This document shows, piece by piece, positions 43,966-52,861 of a stretch of DNA of 64,000 nt (within the stretch, counting starts at the first letter, position 1; every line of letters begins with the position of its first letter). The DNA lies in contig NZ_CP098812.1 in the NCBI RefSeq assembly GCF_036825535.1, positions 3,658,001 through 3,722,000 on the forward strand. The letters are read 5' to 3'. The translations under genes were made by a program, and so were the position numbers. Origin of the DNA: Parasalinivibrio latis (GTDB lineage Bacteria; Pseudomonadota; Gammaproteobacteria; Enterobacterales; Vibrionaceae). The notes beneath the pieces are model-generated. The model was not told the origin of the DNA and searched no databases. It was given only the letters and a program-made list of their open reading frames with translations.

Positions 43966-44226
43966 TTAAACCTGCTCTCTGTCTTTGCTCTGGCTGTTGT
44001 TCTGCGTAGTGCTTTCTTTCTGATCCAGTTTCTTCTGGTCAAAGTCGGCATCGGCATCAGTGTCGGCATCATTTTTCTTGGCTGGCTCATCGTCGCTCAT
44101 TGCTTTCTTAAAGCCTTTTACCGCAGAGCCCAGATCGCCGCCGATATTACGCAGTTTCTTGGTTCCGAACAGCAAGATAACAATGACCGCAATGATCAGA
44201 AGTTGCCAAATACTAATTCCACCCAT
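43966..44226 (-). CDS. tatA: Sec-independent translocase subunit TatA
   Basis: 86-residue pore subunit: membrane helix MGGISIWQLLIIAVIVILLFG, the FGTKKLRNIGGDLG hinge, amphipathic helix GSAVKGFKKAMS, then a hydrophilic, Asp/Lys-rich tail. First gene of tatABC, 76 bases after ubiB; likely part of the same long leftward transcript. Confidence 0.95.
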   Translation of the reverse strand: MGGISIWQLLIIAVIVILLFGTKKLRNIGGDLGSAVKGFKKAMSDDEPAKKNDADTDADADFDQKKLDQKESTTQNNSQSKDREQV

Positions 44227-44302
44227 GTTTAAAACCTCAGGTTACATATTTTTAATTGGCAGGTTTCACCTGCGTCGTAGTTTTCGCTTCAACGAAGCAG
44301 AA

Positions 44303-45937
44303 TTATTTCGCCACCATACGCCAGCCGGAGAACCATAAAATACCCCCCGCCACCAGCGATACAACCGGCAAAGTATCTATCTTGTTGCCATAAAGTATGG
44401 CAGAGCACACCACGAGTGTCGCACCGGCGATAAACAATAGCCGTGCATGCATTTGCCGCTTGCGTGAAACCATAAACTGTTGATACAGCGTATCGACTCT
44501 CTGGTTCAACATTCGACCCTGGCGCAGGCTATCGTACACCAGTTCAGGAAGCTCAGGGAGCTTTTCTGCCCAATAGGGTGCGCGATCCCTCAGTGCGTTC
44601 AGCACAGCTTTTGGCCCGACCTGTTGCGACATCCACTCTTCAAGGAAGGGTTTTGCCGTGTCCCACAAATCAAGCTGCGGATATAACTGGCGACCTAACC
44701 CCTCAATATATAAAAGAGTTTTTTGCAGAAGCACCAATTGCGGCTGAACTTCCATATTAAACCGTCTTGCTGTGTTAAACAGATTAAGCAAAACATGTCC
44801 AAACGAAATTTCGCACAATGGTTTTTCAAAAATGGGCTCACAGACAGTTCGTATAGCAAATTCAAAGTCATCGATGTCTGTATCGTGAGGCACCCAACCG
44901 GAATCCACATGCAGCTCAGCCACCCGGCGGTAATCTCGGTTGAAAAATGCCAGGAAGTTTTCTGCCAGGTAGCGTTTGTCTTCCCGGTTCAGGGTACCGA
45001 CAATGCCGCAGTCGAGGCCAATCCACTGCGGATCTTCCGGGTGGTCATAGGCGACAAAAACGTTGCCCGGATGCATATCTGCATGGAAGAAGCTGTCGCG
45101 GAACACCTGGGTGAAAAACACCTGAACACCACGCTCTGCCAGCAGTTTCATGTTGGTGCCGTTGGCTTTCAACCCTTCAATATCAGAGACCTGGATACCA
45201 TAGATACGCTCTGACACCATGAGGTTTTCACGGCAATAGTCGCTGAAGGTTTCCGGCACGTAAAGCATCCGCTCACCGTCAAAGTTGCGGCGAAGCTGGA
45301 TGGCATTGGCCGCTTCACGCATCAGGTTGAGCTCATCAAGCAGGGTTTTCTCGTATTCTCGTACCACTTCCACCGGCTTGAGGCGGCGAGCCTCCGGGAT
45401 CCAGCGTGCTACCAGCCGGGCAAGGCGGTACATCAGGCGGATATCCGCTTTGATAACCGGCACAATGTCAGGCCTGATAACCTTGAGCACCACTTCCCGC
45501 CCGTTAGTTTTCAACCTTGCGGTATGCACCTGGGCAATCGAGGCGGTCGCCAGTGGGGTTTCATCAAAATCATCAAACCAGGTTTCGATGGTACCGCCGA
45601 GGGATTTTTCAATTTGCTGCCGGGCAAGCTTGCCGTCAAACGGGGCAACCCGGTCCTGCAGCATGGCAAGTTGCTCTGCCATTGCCGGCGGAAAGAGGTC
45701 CCGGCGGGTAGACATCATCTGGCCGAACTTGATCCACACTGGCCCAAGGCTTTGCATGGCCAGGCGCAGACGCTCTCCCAGCGGCTTGTCGGCGTGCTGG
45801 TTCTTTATCCAGAACAGGCTCTTGCGCGCCAGCTTTGGCAGGCGGCTGAGCGGCTGCTCCGGCAGCATTTCATCCAGCCCATATTCGAGCAGGGTACGCT
45901 GGATAGTGTAAAGGCGCTTGATTTCCGAAGGTGTCAT
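44303..45937 (-). CDS. ubiB: Ubiquinone biosynthesis kinase-like protein UbiB
   Basis: ABC1/ADCK-type atypical kinase needed for ubiquinone synthesis. In 544 residues: the KxGQ motif (PVWIKFGQMMSTR), an alanine-rich loop (ATASIAQVHTA), VLKVIRP, MHPGNVFV and GLDCGIVG in the kinase-like core, and two C-terminal membrane helices (LLFIAGATLVVCSAILYG; LPVVSLVAGGILWFSGW). Overlaps ubiJ by 4 bp. Confidence 0.96.
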   Translation of the reverse strand: MTPSEIKRLYTIQRTLLEYGLDEMLPEQPLSRLPKLARKSLFWIKNQHADKPLGERLRLAMQSLGPVWIKFGQMMSTRRDLFPPAMAEQLAMLQDRVAPFDGKLARQQIEKSLGGTIETWFDDFDETPLATASIAQVHTARLKTNGREVVLKVIRPDIVPVIKADIRLMYRLARLVARWIPEARRLKPVEVVREYEKTLLDELNLMREAANAIQLRRNFDGERMLYVPETFSDYCRENLMVSERIYGIQVSDIEGLKANGTNMKLLAERGVQVFFTQVFRDSFFHADMHPGNVFVAYDHPEDPQWIGLDCGIVGTLNREDKRYLAENFLAFFNRDYRRVAELHVDSGWVPHDTDIDDFEFAIRTVCEPIFEKPLCEISFGHVLLNLFNTARRFNMEVQPQLVLLQKTLLYIEGLGRQLYPQLDLWDTAKPFLEEWMSQQVGPKAVLNALRDRAPYWAEKLPELPELVYDSLRQGRMLNQRVDTLYQQFMVSRKRQMHARLLFIAGATLVVCSAILYGNKIDTLPVVSLVAGGILWFSGWRMVAK

Positions 45938-46554
45938 TTGGCACTAACCTTGTCAGCCAACCGGCCAACACGCGCTTCCAGCCGGGCAAAATGGCTGGCA
46001 ACGTCATCTACCTGGTCCGCAAAGTACGCTACTTCCAGCGGCCCGGGAGCCAGGCGCCACTCTTCAGTAACCACTTCTGCAGCCCATTTTTGCTGACGGG
46101 AGGCCAGGGTTTTCAGGGTTTCAACCCCTTGCCGGGCACCAGATACCACAGAGTGGGCCACCACATCCCCGGTATAGCGGGAAAGCACTTCCGCCACATC
46201 GGGCTTAAGGCCACCAAGAAGGCCGGAAAACTGTTGGGCCAGCTCGATATCCCCATCCAGTACCAGTTTGTCTTCTTTGATCAGCCGGGTAAGGTTAGCT
46301 TTGTCGCGGAGCTCCGGGAGCGCTGCAAGGCTTACGGCCAGATCGCAGTCTGCCTCCCCTTCATACTGGGCCAGCACATCGACCTGCTGACTGAAAACGA
46401 AAACCAGCTGCTTGCTGATTTCATTCAATTTTACCCGGATGATTTTGCCACGCAGGCGATGGAGGCGCTGCTGGCTGTCACGGTCCTGTCGGACCAACTG
46501 GTTGATTGCAGTTTCAACAACGGCAGTGACCATGGCATCAAGTGGCATCAGCAA
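45934..46554 (-). CDS. ubiJ: Ubiquinone biosynthesis accessory factor UbiJ
   Basis: 206-residue SCP2-domain lipid carrier that scaffolds the soluble Ubi complex. The lipid-binding part covers about residues 20-120 (GKIIRVKLNEISKQLVFVFSQQVDVLAQYEGEADCDLAVS); the C-terminal half is helical (YFADQVDDVASHFARLEARVGRLADKV) and coiled-coil-like. Located between ubiE and ubiB as in E. coli. Confidence 0.94.
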   Translation of the reverse strand: MLMPLDAMVTAVVETAINQLVRQDRDSQQRLHRLRGKIIRVKLNEISKQLVFVFSQQVDVLAQYEGEADCDLAVSLAALPELRDKANLTRLIKEDKLVLDGDIELAQQFSGLLGGLKPDVAEVLSRYTGDVVAHSVVSGARQGVETLKTLASRQQKWAAEVVTEEWRLAPGPLEVAYFADQVDDVASHFARLEARVGRLADKVSAK

Positions 46555-46556
46555 CC

Positions 46557-47336
46557 TCAGAATTTATAACCGCGGTGAAGGGCAACAATGCCGCCTGTCA
46601 GGTTGTAATAGCTCACCTGCTCGAACCCGGCGGTTTCCATCATCTGCTTCATGGTTTCCTGGTCCGGGTGCATACGGATCGATTCAGCCAGGTAGCGGTA
46701 ACTTTCCGAATCATTGGCAATCAGCTCGCCAATTTTCGGCAGAAGGTGGAAGGAGTAGGCATCATAAATTTTGGAAAGGGGCTCAAGTACCGGCTTGGAA
46801 AATTCCAGCACCAGCAGGCGACCGCCCGGCTTGAGTACACGGAACATGGAGCGCAGCGCCGCATCTTTATCAGTCACGTTACGCAGGCCAAAGCCGATGG
46901 TGATGCAGTCGAAATAGTCATCAGGGAACGGCAGGGCTTCGGCATTGGCCTGAACATAGTTCACATTGCCTACAATACCGAGATCGCGCAGCTTGTCGCG
47001 CCCCATTGCCAACATGGAGTTATTGATATCAGCAAGGACCACCTGCCCTTTGTCACCGACAATACGGGAAAACTTGGCAGTCAGGTCGCCGGTGCCACCG
47101 GCCAAATCCAGTACACGCTGCCCTGGGCGAACACCACTGCAGTCAATGGTAAAGCGCTTCCAGATGCGGTGGATACCGAGTGACATCACATCGTTCATGA
47201 TGTCGTACTTCGAGGCAACCGAGTGGAAAACCTCCGCAACTTTCTTCGCCTTTTCCTTGGTGGCAACAGTCTGGAAACCGAAGTGGGTTGTGTCACCTTC
47301 GCCTGTTACATTCAGGTCTTGCACTATATCAGTCAT
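46557..47336 (-). CDS. ubiE: Ubiquinone/menaquinone methyltransferase UbiE
   Basis: C-methyltransferase for ubiquinone and menaquinone. 259 residues with SAM motif I VLDLAGGTGDLTAKF, the KVAEVFHSVASKYDIMNDVMSLGIHRIWK start and the VLEFSKPVLEPLSKIYDAYSFHLLPKIGELIANDSESY signature. Eight-base overlap with rmuC; two bases to ubiJ. Confidence 0.97.
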   Translation of the reverse strand: MTDIVQDLNVTGEGDTTHFGFQTVATKEKAKKVAEVFHSVASKYDIMNDVMSLGIHRIWKRFTIDCSGVRPGQRVLDLAGGTGDLTAKFSRIVGDKGQVVLADINNSMLAMGRDKLRDLGIVGNVNYVQANAEALPFPDDYFDCITIGFGLRNVTDKDAALRSMFRVLKPGGRLLVLEFSKPVLEPLSKIYDAYSFHLLPKIGELIANDSESYRYLAESIRMHPDQETMKQMMETAGFEQVSYYNLTGGIVALHRGYKF

Positions 47337-48903
47337 GTTCTTCCCCTAAATCTGACGGCTTAGTGTACTGTATCGCCACACCCGGCTCCAAGCCTCCGGC
47401 TTCATGTAATTCATTACCTTGGCGATCAGACTGGTGCGCTGAAGCCACCAATGCCGGGCTGATTTCCCGCTTTACCTCCACCCCAAGGCTACGGAAACTT
47501 TCTGCCTGACTGAGGATATTACCGCGCCCGGTTGCGAGTTTATTGAGGGCACCCTGGTAACTTTGCCCGGCCTTATCAAGTGATACGCCGATGGCTTCGA
47601 TGTCGTTTACAAACAGTCGCAGCTTGTCATAAAGCTTGGCGGCCTTGTCGGCAATCACCTTGGCATTCTGCCCCTGGCGTTCATAGCGCCAGAGGTTATT
47701 GATGGTCCTGAGCGCCACCAGCAAGGTGGTCGGGCTCACCAGCATAATGTTGTGCTCGAGGGCATCACGCACCAGGGAAGGATCTGCCTGGATAGCCACC
47801 TGGAATGCAGGTTCAACCGGGATAAACATCAGTACGTAGTCAAGGCTGCGTACCCCTTTGAGCTGGTGGTAGTCTTTCTGGCCAAGACCCCGGATATGGT
47901 TGCGGATAGCGGCAATGTGATCGCGAAGGGCTATATCCCGCTCTGCATTGCTGTCTGCATGGAAATAACGCTCGTACGCCACCAGCACCATTTTGGCATC
48001 AACAATCACATCCTTTTCATGGGGCAGGCGGACAATCACATCCGGCTGGTAACGCTTCCCGTCTTCATTTGCCAGGCTGACCTGCACTTCATACTCATAG
48101 CCTTCACGGAGGCCAGACTCCTCAAGCACCCGGGTCAGCACCACTTCCCCCCAGTTACCCTGTTGTTTGTTGTCACCCTTGAGTGCCTGGGTCAGGTTGA
48201 CCGCTTCCTGCGCCATCTGCTCGTTAAGCTTTTGCAGGTTACGAATTTCATGAACCAGGGTATGGCGCTCTTTGGCCTGCTCACCAAAATTGTCGGATAC
48301 CTGCTTGTGGAAACCTTCCAGCTGGGACTTAAGCGGGCCCAACAGGGTTTCGAGGCTCATGCGGTTCTGCTCATCCACAGAGCGGGTCTTTTGCTCGAAA
48401 ATTTGTCCGGCAAGGTGCTCAAACTGGTTTTGCAGCCGGGTTTCTGCATCGTTGAGCAGCGCGATTTTTTCTTCTGCCGCCTGCAGTTGCTGCTCATGGC
48501 GGGCCTGCTGTTCCCGAAGCCGGGCTTCCAGTGCACTTGAACGGTCGCGGAGTTGTTCATTTCTCTCACGCAAGGCATCACGCTCAGTGCGGATGGTTTC
48601 AGCATATTTAAGCTTTTCAATGGCAGAGGTCAGCCGGCCATGCTGCTGGCGAAGTTCGGCCGTCAGCCGGTCCCGCTCAACGTCAAGCCCGTCAAGTTCA
48701 ACCTCCTGGCTCCTGACCTGCTCCGCAAGCTGCTGATTTTTACTCTCCAGCATCGTCGTTTCTGTCTTAAGCTGCTGTTCAAACAACGCCTGTTGCTGGC
48801 GCACAGCCATACGGTGCCAGAGCCATCCGGCGAAAGCGGTTGCCCCGCTCCCGGCGACAACCCAGTGCCAGGGTTGCGTAAAAAGGATATCCATCATCGC
48901 CAC
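47329..48903 (-). CDS. rmuC: DNA recombination protein RmuC
   Basis: 524-residue membrane-anchored RmuC: an N-terminal hydrophobic segment (about 8-28), a long coiled coil (about 32-190, rich in Gln, Glu, Arg), and the C-terminal RmuC nuclease-like domain (DNKQQGNWGEVVLTRVLEESGLREGYEYEVQ, RYQPDVIVRLPHEKDVIVDAKM). It limits inversions in E. coli and is related to anti-phage ZorC-like nucleases only distantly. First gene of the rmuC-ubiE-ubiJ-ubiB-tatABC run. Confidence 0.95.
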   Translation of the reverse strand: MAMMDILFTQPWHWVVAGSGATAFAGWLWHRMAVRQQQALFEQQLKTETTMLESKNQQLAEQVRSQEVELDGLDVERDRLTAELRQQHGRLTSAIEKLKYAETIRTERDALRERNEQLRDRSSALEARLREQQARHEQQLQAAEEKIALLNDAETRLQNQFEHLAGQIFEQKTRSVDEQNRMSLETLLGPLKSQLEGFHKQVSDNFGEQAKERHTLVHEIRNLQKLNEQMAQEAVNLTQALKGDNKQQGNWGEVVLTRVLEESGLREGYEYEVQVSLANEDGKRYQPDVIVRLPHEKDVIVDAKMVLVAYERYFHADSNAERDIALRDHIAAIRNHIRGLGQKDYHQLKGVRSLDYVLMFIPVEPAFQVAIQADPSLVRDALEHNIMLVSPTTLLVALRTINNLWRYERQGQNAKVIADKAAKLYDKLRLFVNDIEAIGVSLDKAGQSYQGALNKLATGRGNILSQAESFRSLGVEVKREISPALVASAHQSDRQGNELHEAGGLEPGVAIQYTKPSDLGEEHD

Positions 48904-49024
48904 TGAAATGTATTCTCACCTGTTGTCAGAAAGGCTAAGTGGATACTGGATAAATGTCCAGATTTTCCCGGAAAGCCGGTTTCCCTAGACTGCATCTTTC
49001 ACACAAATTACAAGGAATTGCTGA

Positions 49025-49918
49025 ATGAATGACAGAGCGGCATACGGATATGCAATCGCAGCGGTTTTGCTGTGGTCCACCGTCGCCACCGCCTTCAAAA
49101 TTACCCTGACCTACCTGTCACCGATCCAGATGTTAACCGCAGCCAGTGCGGTGTCCGCCCTTTCCCTGTTTGCAATTGCTGCCTGGCAGGGGAACCTGGA
49201 TCAGCTCATTCCTACTTTTACCCGCCGCCCGCTTTATTACCTTCTTCTTGGTGTCATTAACCCGTTGGTCTATTACCTGGTACTGTTCAAAGCTTACGAT
49301 TTGCTGCCCGCGTCCCAGGCCCAGCCCATTAATTACAGTTGGGCAATTACCCTGACCTTGATGGCCGCCATTTTCCTTGGCCAGAAAATCCGGGCCCAGG
49401 ACTGGATAGCCTGTGCACTCGGCTATACCGGGGTCGTGGTTATTGCGACTAAAGGTAATTTAACGGCATTACAGTTTGACAGCCCACTCGGTGTTGGCCT
49501 CGCGCTGCTGTCTACCTTGCTTTGGGCTGGGTACTGGATCCTGAATGCAAAAAATAATGCTGACCCGGTAATCAGTGTATTACTTGGGTTTATTATTTCC
49601 CTGCCTTTTTCTTTTGGCATTTCTATATATCAGGGTGGGTGGCCGGCAATCCCATGGCAAGGTTGGGCGGCTGTAACTTATGTAGGATTGTTTGAAATGG
49701 GAATTACATTCGTTCTTTGGGTAAAAGCGTTAAAGCTGACAACCAACACATCTAAAATCAGTAACCTGATCTTTATTTCCCCTTTTATTTCTTTATTGCT
49801 ACTCGCCAATATCATTGGTGAAGAGATCCCGCCATCAACAATAATTGGTTTACTGTTAATTATCGTTGGCCTCATCGTCCAGCAGAAAAAAGCCAAGAGC
49901 AGTGTATCCAGTAAATAA
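49025..49918 (+). CDS. EamA family transporter
   Basis: 297-residue DMT-superfamily permease, ten predicted transmembrane segments in two EamA halves (AAVLLWSTVATAFKITL; LLSTLLWAGYWILNAKN). Substrate unknown. AAGGAA lies nine bases before the ATG. The C-terminus ends in a basic tail (QQKKAKSSVSSK). Codon use becomes more A/T-rich toward the 3' end than in its neighbours. Divergent from rmuC and followed by a terminator-like hairpin. Confidence 0.9.
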   Translation: MNDRAAYGYAIAAVLLWSTVATAFKITLTYLSPIQMLTAASAVSALSLFAIAAWQGNLDQLIPTFTRRPLYYLLLGVINPLVYYLVLFKAYDLLPASQAQPINYSWAITLTLMAAIFLGQKIRAQDWIACALGYTGVVVIATKGNLTALQFDSPLGVGLALLSTLLWAGYWILNAKNNADPVISVLLGFIISLPFSFGISIYQGGWPAIPWQGWAAVTYVGLFEMGITFVLWVKALKLTTNTSKISNLIFISPFISLLLLANIIGEEIPPSTIIGLLLIIVGLIVQQKKAKSSVSSK

Positions 49919-49950
49919 TACAGAATAATTAATTATTTAATGGCAACACG

Positions 49951-49982
49951 AAAAGCCCGCACAGTTATCCTGTGTGGGCTTT
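49951..49982. terminator. Terminator between EamA gene and the H-NS-like gene
   Basis: Twelve-base stem AAGCCCGCACAG (49953-49964) with CTGTGTGGGCTT (49970-49981), including one G-T pair; short T-runs on both strands. Confidence 0.75.
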
Positions 49983-50033
49983 GGGTAACTACATAATCTA
50001 ATCAGCAGTAACGAAATGAAATCTTATATTTCG

Positions 50034-50324
50034 TTACGCATTTCTATTGGCAAGGAATTCTCTCAGTTCTTCAGGAGAAATACCGTCACCGGCAATGCTA
50101 TCTGCCAATTCCTGAATACGTTCACCTTTACGCTCTTTAATGACTTCATTAAATTGGTAAACCATATCTCGCAGGAATTTCAGTGGCACCTGACGTGCTG
50201 CACTGCGAATACGCTCTTCACTTTGGTTGCCTAATTCGGTCAGCACTTTACCAAACATGATTTTTTCTGGCGACTCTTCCAGTTGCTCCAGAAGGCGCGC
50301 CATTTCAATAGTCGAATATGACAT
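50034..50324 (-). CDS. H-NS-like small protein without DNA-binding domain
   Basis: 96-residue all-helical protein. The segment ARQVPLKFLRDMVYQFNEVIKERK followed by IQELADSIAGDGISPEEL can be aligned with the oligomerisation part of H-NS ([23 protein letters not shown] and YREMLIADGIDPNELL). The protein stops where the H-NS DNA-binding domain would begin. If real, it could modulate a full-length H-NS, like H-NST or Hha-type partners. The similarity is judged by eye; a DUF-only family is the alternative. Transcribed alone. Confidence 0.6.
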   Translation of the reverse strand: MSYSTIEMARLLEQLEESPEKIMFGKVLTELGNQSEERIRSAARQVPLKFLRDMVYQFNEVIKERKGERIQELADSIAGDGISPEELREFLANRNA

Positions 50325-50525
50325 AGCTGTACGCTTCGTCCTTACTTCAATTACCCGGACAAACTTAATGGTTATAAGAGTTGTTCTGAAAAAGATACTC
50401 AGAAGGCGAGCCGAACAGCAAAGAAAAAGCCCGCTTAACCATTATACGGCATTTACGGGCCAAGTTGTCACTATTTGGTTGTCGAGACCGTGCGCTTTTT
50501 CGCGTCTTATTAAAAACGAGTCACA

Positions 50526-51725
50526 TCAGGCTGCTGTTTTTTGGCCATGCCATGCCCGGCCCCACCGGCTGAACAGGATAATCAGGCCTGGAAGTAACAA
50601 CAGCATATGGAAAGCAATCAGGTGTGACGGGGATAAGCCAATACGTTGTGTCAGGCTGACAACCAGCCCGGCACCACTCATTTGGATCATACCCAGCAGC
50701 GCAGCGGCAGTTCCGGCGCGATCACCGAAAGGTGCCAGGGCACGCCCGGCAGCAGAGCCCATCGTAAACGCGACACCTGCCGAGGAAATAAATACCGGCA
50801 CCATAAATGCCCATGCAGCTGAAATACCGCTTAGTACTGCAGCCAGTACACCGGCTGTAACAATACAGCCAAGTCCGACAGACAACGCCCGGCGGCTGCC
50901 GTATTTGTCCATATAACGCGGGGCCAGCATACAACAGACGATATTCACCACGGCATTCAGGCCAAACCACAACGTGAACATTCCCATCGACAACCCCAGT
51001 TCATCCATCAGCAATACCGGCGCGGAGGTTACGTAAGCCAAAATGGATGCCATGCTCAGCATACAAAGGCTGGCGTGATAGAGGAAAACGGGCTCCTTCA
51101 GAACAGAAAGGTAGCGGCCAAAGCTGAACAGGCGGCCGGATACATCAGTTTCCGACGGGCGTGTTTCCGGCAAAATACGCCAGATAAGCACCCAGACCAC
51201 CAGCGCATAGGCCAGCATAAAGCTGAAATTCGAGCGCCAGCCAAACTGGAGGGTCAGCCAGGTACCGAAAATAGGCGCCAGTGCAGGAATAAAGCAGATG
51301 GCCCCATTGAGATAACTGATCATCTGTCCGCTTCGCTCGGCACCAAACCGATCACGTACAGCTGCAAATGCACAGACAGATGCCGCACAGGCCCCCAACC
51401 CTTGGAGAACACGGGCTACCAGCATCCATTCATACTGGCCCGCCAGCCATGCCAGGGTTGCACTGGCGGCATAAAGGGCAATACCGGTCAGCGCAACCGG
51501 ACGCCTTCCAAAGCGGTCTGCCATCGGGCCGGCAAACAGCTGGCCAAACCCAAGGCTGAACATAAACCAGGTGATGGTGTCCTGGATCTGGGTAGCGCCA
51601 ACTTGAAAGCTCTCAGCCATCATAGGGAAGGCAGGCAGGTAAATATCAATCGCTAACGGGCTTAACAGCACCATACTGATAAGCATTGCGAGCAAACGGG
51701 AAGAAGAAAAAGTGGCAGAATGCAT
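50526..51725 (-). CDS. Bcr/CflA family multidrug MFS transporter
   Basis: 399-residue major facilitator with 12 predicted segments and the drug-proton antiporter (DHA1) signatures: motif A GPMADRFGRRPV, SPLAIDIYLPAFPMMAESF and VARVLQGLGACAAS. Closest to Bcr/CflA (bicyclomycin, sulfonamide) pumps; substrate unknown. I chose the ATG at 51725 with GAGGAG six bases upstream. Divergent from a LysR-type regulator, which probably controls it. Confidence 0.9.
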   Translation of the reverse strand: MHSATFSSSRLLAMLISMVLLSPLAIDIYLPAFPMMAESFQVGATQIQDTITWFMFSLGFGQLFAGPMADRFGRRPVALTGIALYAASATLAWLAGQYEWMLVARVLQGLGACAASVCAFAAVRDRFGAERSGQMISYLNGAICFIPALAPIFGTWLTLQFGWRSNFSFMLAYALVVWVLIWRILPETRPSETDVSGRLFSFGRYLSVLKEPVFLYHASLCMLSMASILAYVTSAPVLLMDELGLSMGMFTLWFGLNAVVNIVCCMLAPRYMDKYGSRRALSVGLGCIVTAGVLAAVLSGISAAWAFMVPVFISSAGVAFTMGSAAGRALAPFGDRAGTAAALLGMIQMSGAGLVVSLTQRIGLSPSHLIAFHMLLLLPGLIILFSRWGRAWHGQKTAA

Positions 51726-51802
51726 TGATTGCTCCTCATTGGATGCCGCCAAGTCTACGCACGGTGTGATATGAAGAGAAATGGTTTATATTCAACCTCA
51801 TC

Positions 51803-51817
51803 ATTCCTGTAAGGAAT
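51803..51817. promoter_or_regulatory. Candidate LysR operator between bcr-like gene and lysR
   Basis: ATTCCT-GTA-AGGAAT, a perfect 15-bp dyad with the T-N11-A form typical of LysR sites, 13 bases before the LysR start and within the 105-bp divergent promoter region. Confidence 0.55.
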
Positions 51818-51830
51818 ATCAGGAGTTATT

Positions 51831-52781
51831 TTGAATATCCACAGCCTGCTTAAAATTGACCTTAACCTGCTGGTCTGCCTGCACGTATTGCTTGATGAGT
51901 GCCATGTCAGCCGGACAGCAGAACGGTTGCACCTCAGCCAGTCAGCGATCAGCAAGAACCTCGCCAAGCTCAGGGATATCTTTGAAGACCCGTTGTTCAC
52001 CCGCGCCGCCCACGGTATCAAACCTACCCCTAAGGCATTATTGCTGGCACCCAAGCTGCGCGAGGCACTCGGACACCTTGAACAACTGACCCGGCCGGAT
52101 ATCTTTTCACCGCAAAACAGCAAGCGCCAGTTCCGGCTTTCATTGGTAGAAAGCACTTACCCCTTGTTGCTGCCCCAGTTTGTCGGGGAGCTTTTTGAGC
52201 AGGCCCCCGGTATCACGGTTTCTGCCGAGCCCTGGCAGGCCAATACCTTCAGCGAAATGACCCGGGGCGTGATTGACCTCGGCATCACAGGGAAAGACCT
52301 CTCACCGGAAGATGCCAGCCTGACCATGATGCCGCCGGAGGATATCCATTCCGTCAAACTCTACCTCGACAACCAGGTAGTACTGATGCGTGCCGGACAC
52401 CCGTTGCTCAAAGCCGACTGGACAGAACAAACTTACCTCAGCGCCCGCCATGTGCAGGTACGGTGCGCCGGCAGTGACCGCTGGCTGCTCGACTACAAAC
52501 TTGCCGACAACGGCCTGCAGCGTGATATTGCTATGTATGTGCCGGACTTCAACGGTGCAGCAAGCCTGTGTACCTGTACCGACTTGCTGTTTACCGCGCC
52601 AAAGCACTTTGCCGAATATATTGCCCCTCGGCTGAATTTGGTGGTGCTTCCGCTGCCCATCCCTCTTCCGCCGATGGCCTATACCCTGTTCTGGCACCGG
52701 CAAAACGATGATGACCCGGGCCATACCTGGTTGCGCCAGTTGATTATCAGCCGCTGCAACGCCCTTACAGCAGAAAAATAA
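51831..52781 (+). CDS. LysR family transcriptional regulator
   Basis: 316-residue LysR protein: N-terminal winged helix (DLNLLVCLHVLLDECHVSRTAERLHLSQSAISKNLAKLRDIFEDPLFTR) and a PBP2-type ligand domain. The TTG start at 51831 is supported by AGGAG six bases upstream. The effector is unknown. Divergent from the Bcr-like pump, the usual layout for a regulator and its target; the aminopeptidase gene lies downstream after 80 bases. Confidence 0.92.
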   Translation: MNIHSLLKIDLNLLVCLHVLLDECHVSRTAERLHLSQSAISKNLAKLRDIFEDPLFTRAAHGIKPTPKALLLAPKLREALGHLEQLTRPDIFSPQNSKRQFRLSLVESTYPLLLPQFVGELFEQAPGITVSAEPWQANTFSEMTRGVIDLGITGKDLSPEDASLTMMPPEDIHSVKLYLDNQVVLMRAGHPLLKADWTEQTYLSARHVQVRCAGSDRWLLDYKLADNGLQRDIAMYVPDFNGAASLCTCTDLLFTAPKHFAEYIAPRLNLVVLPLPIPLPPMAYTLFWHRQNDDDPGHTWLRQLIISRCNALTAEK

Positions 52782-52861
52782 AGGACAAATTGCAGCCATT
52801 AGCTAAAAAAGCTAGCTTATAGCGTAAAGATGTAACTAACCGAATTTGGAAAAGGACGCAT

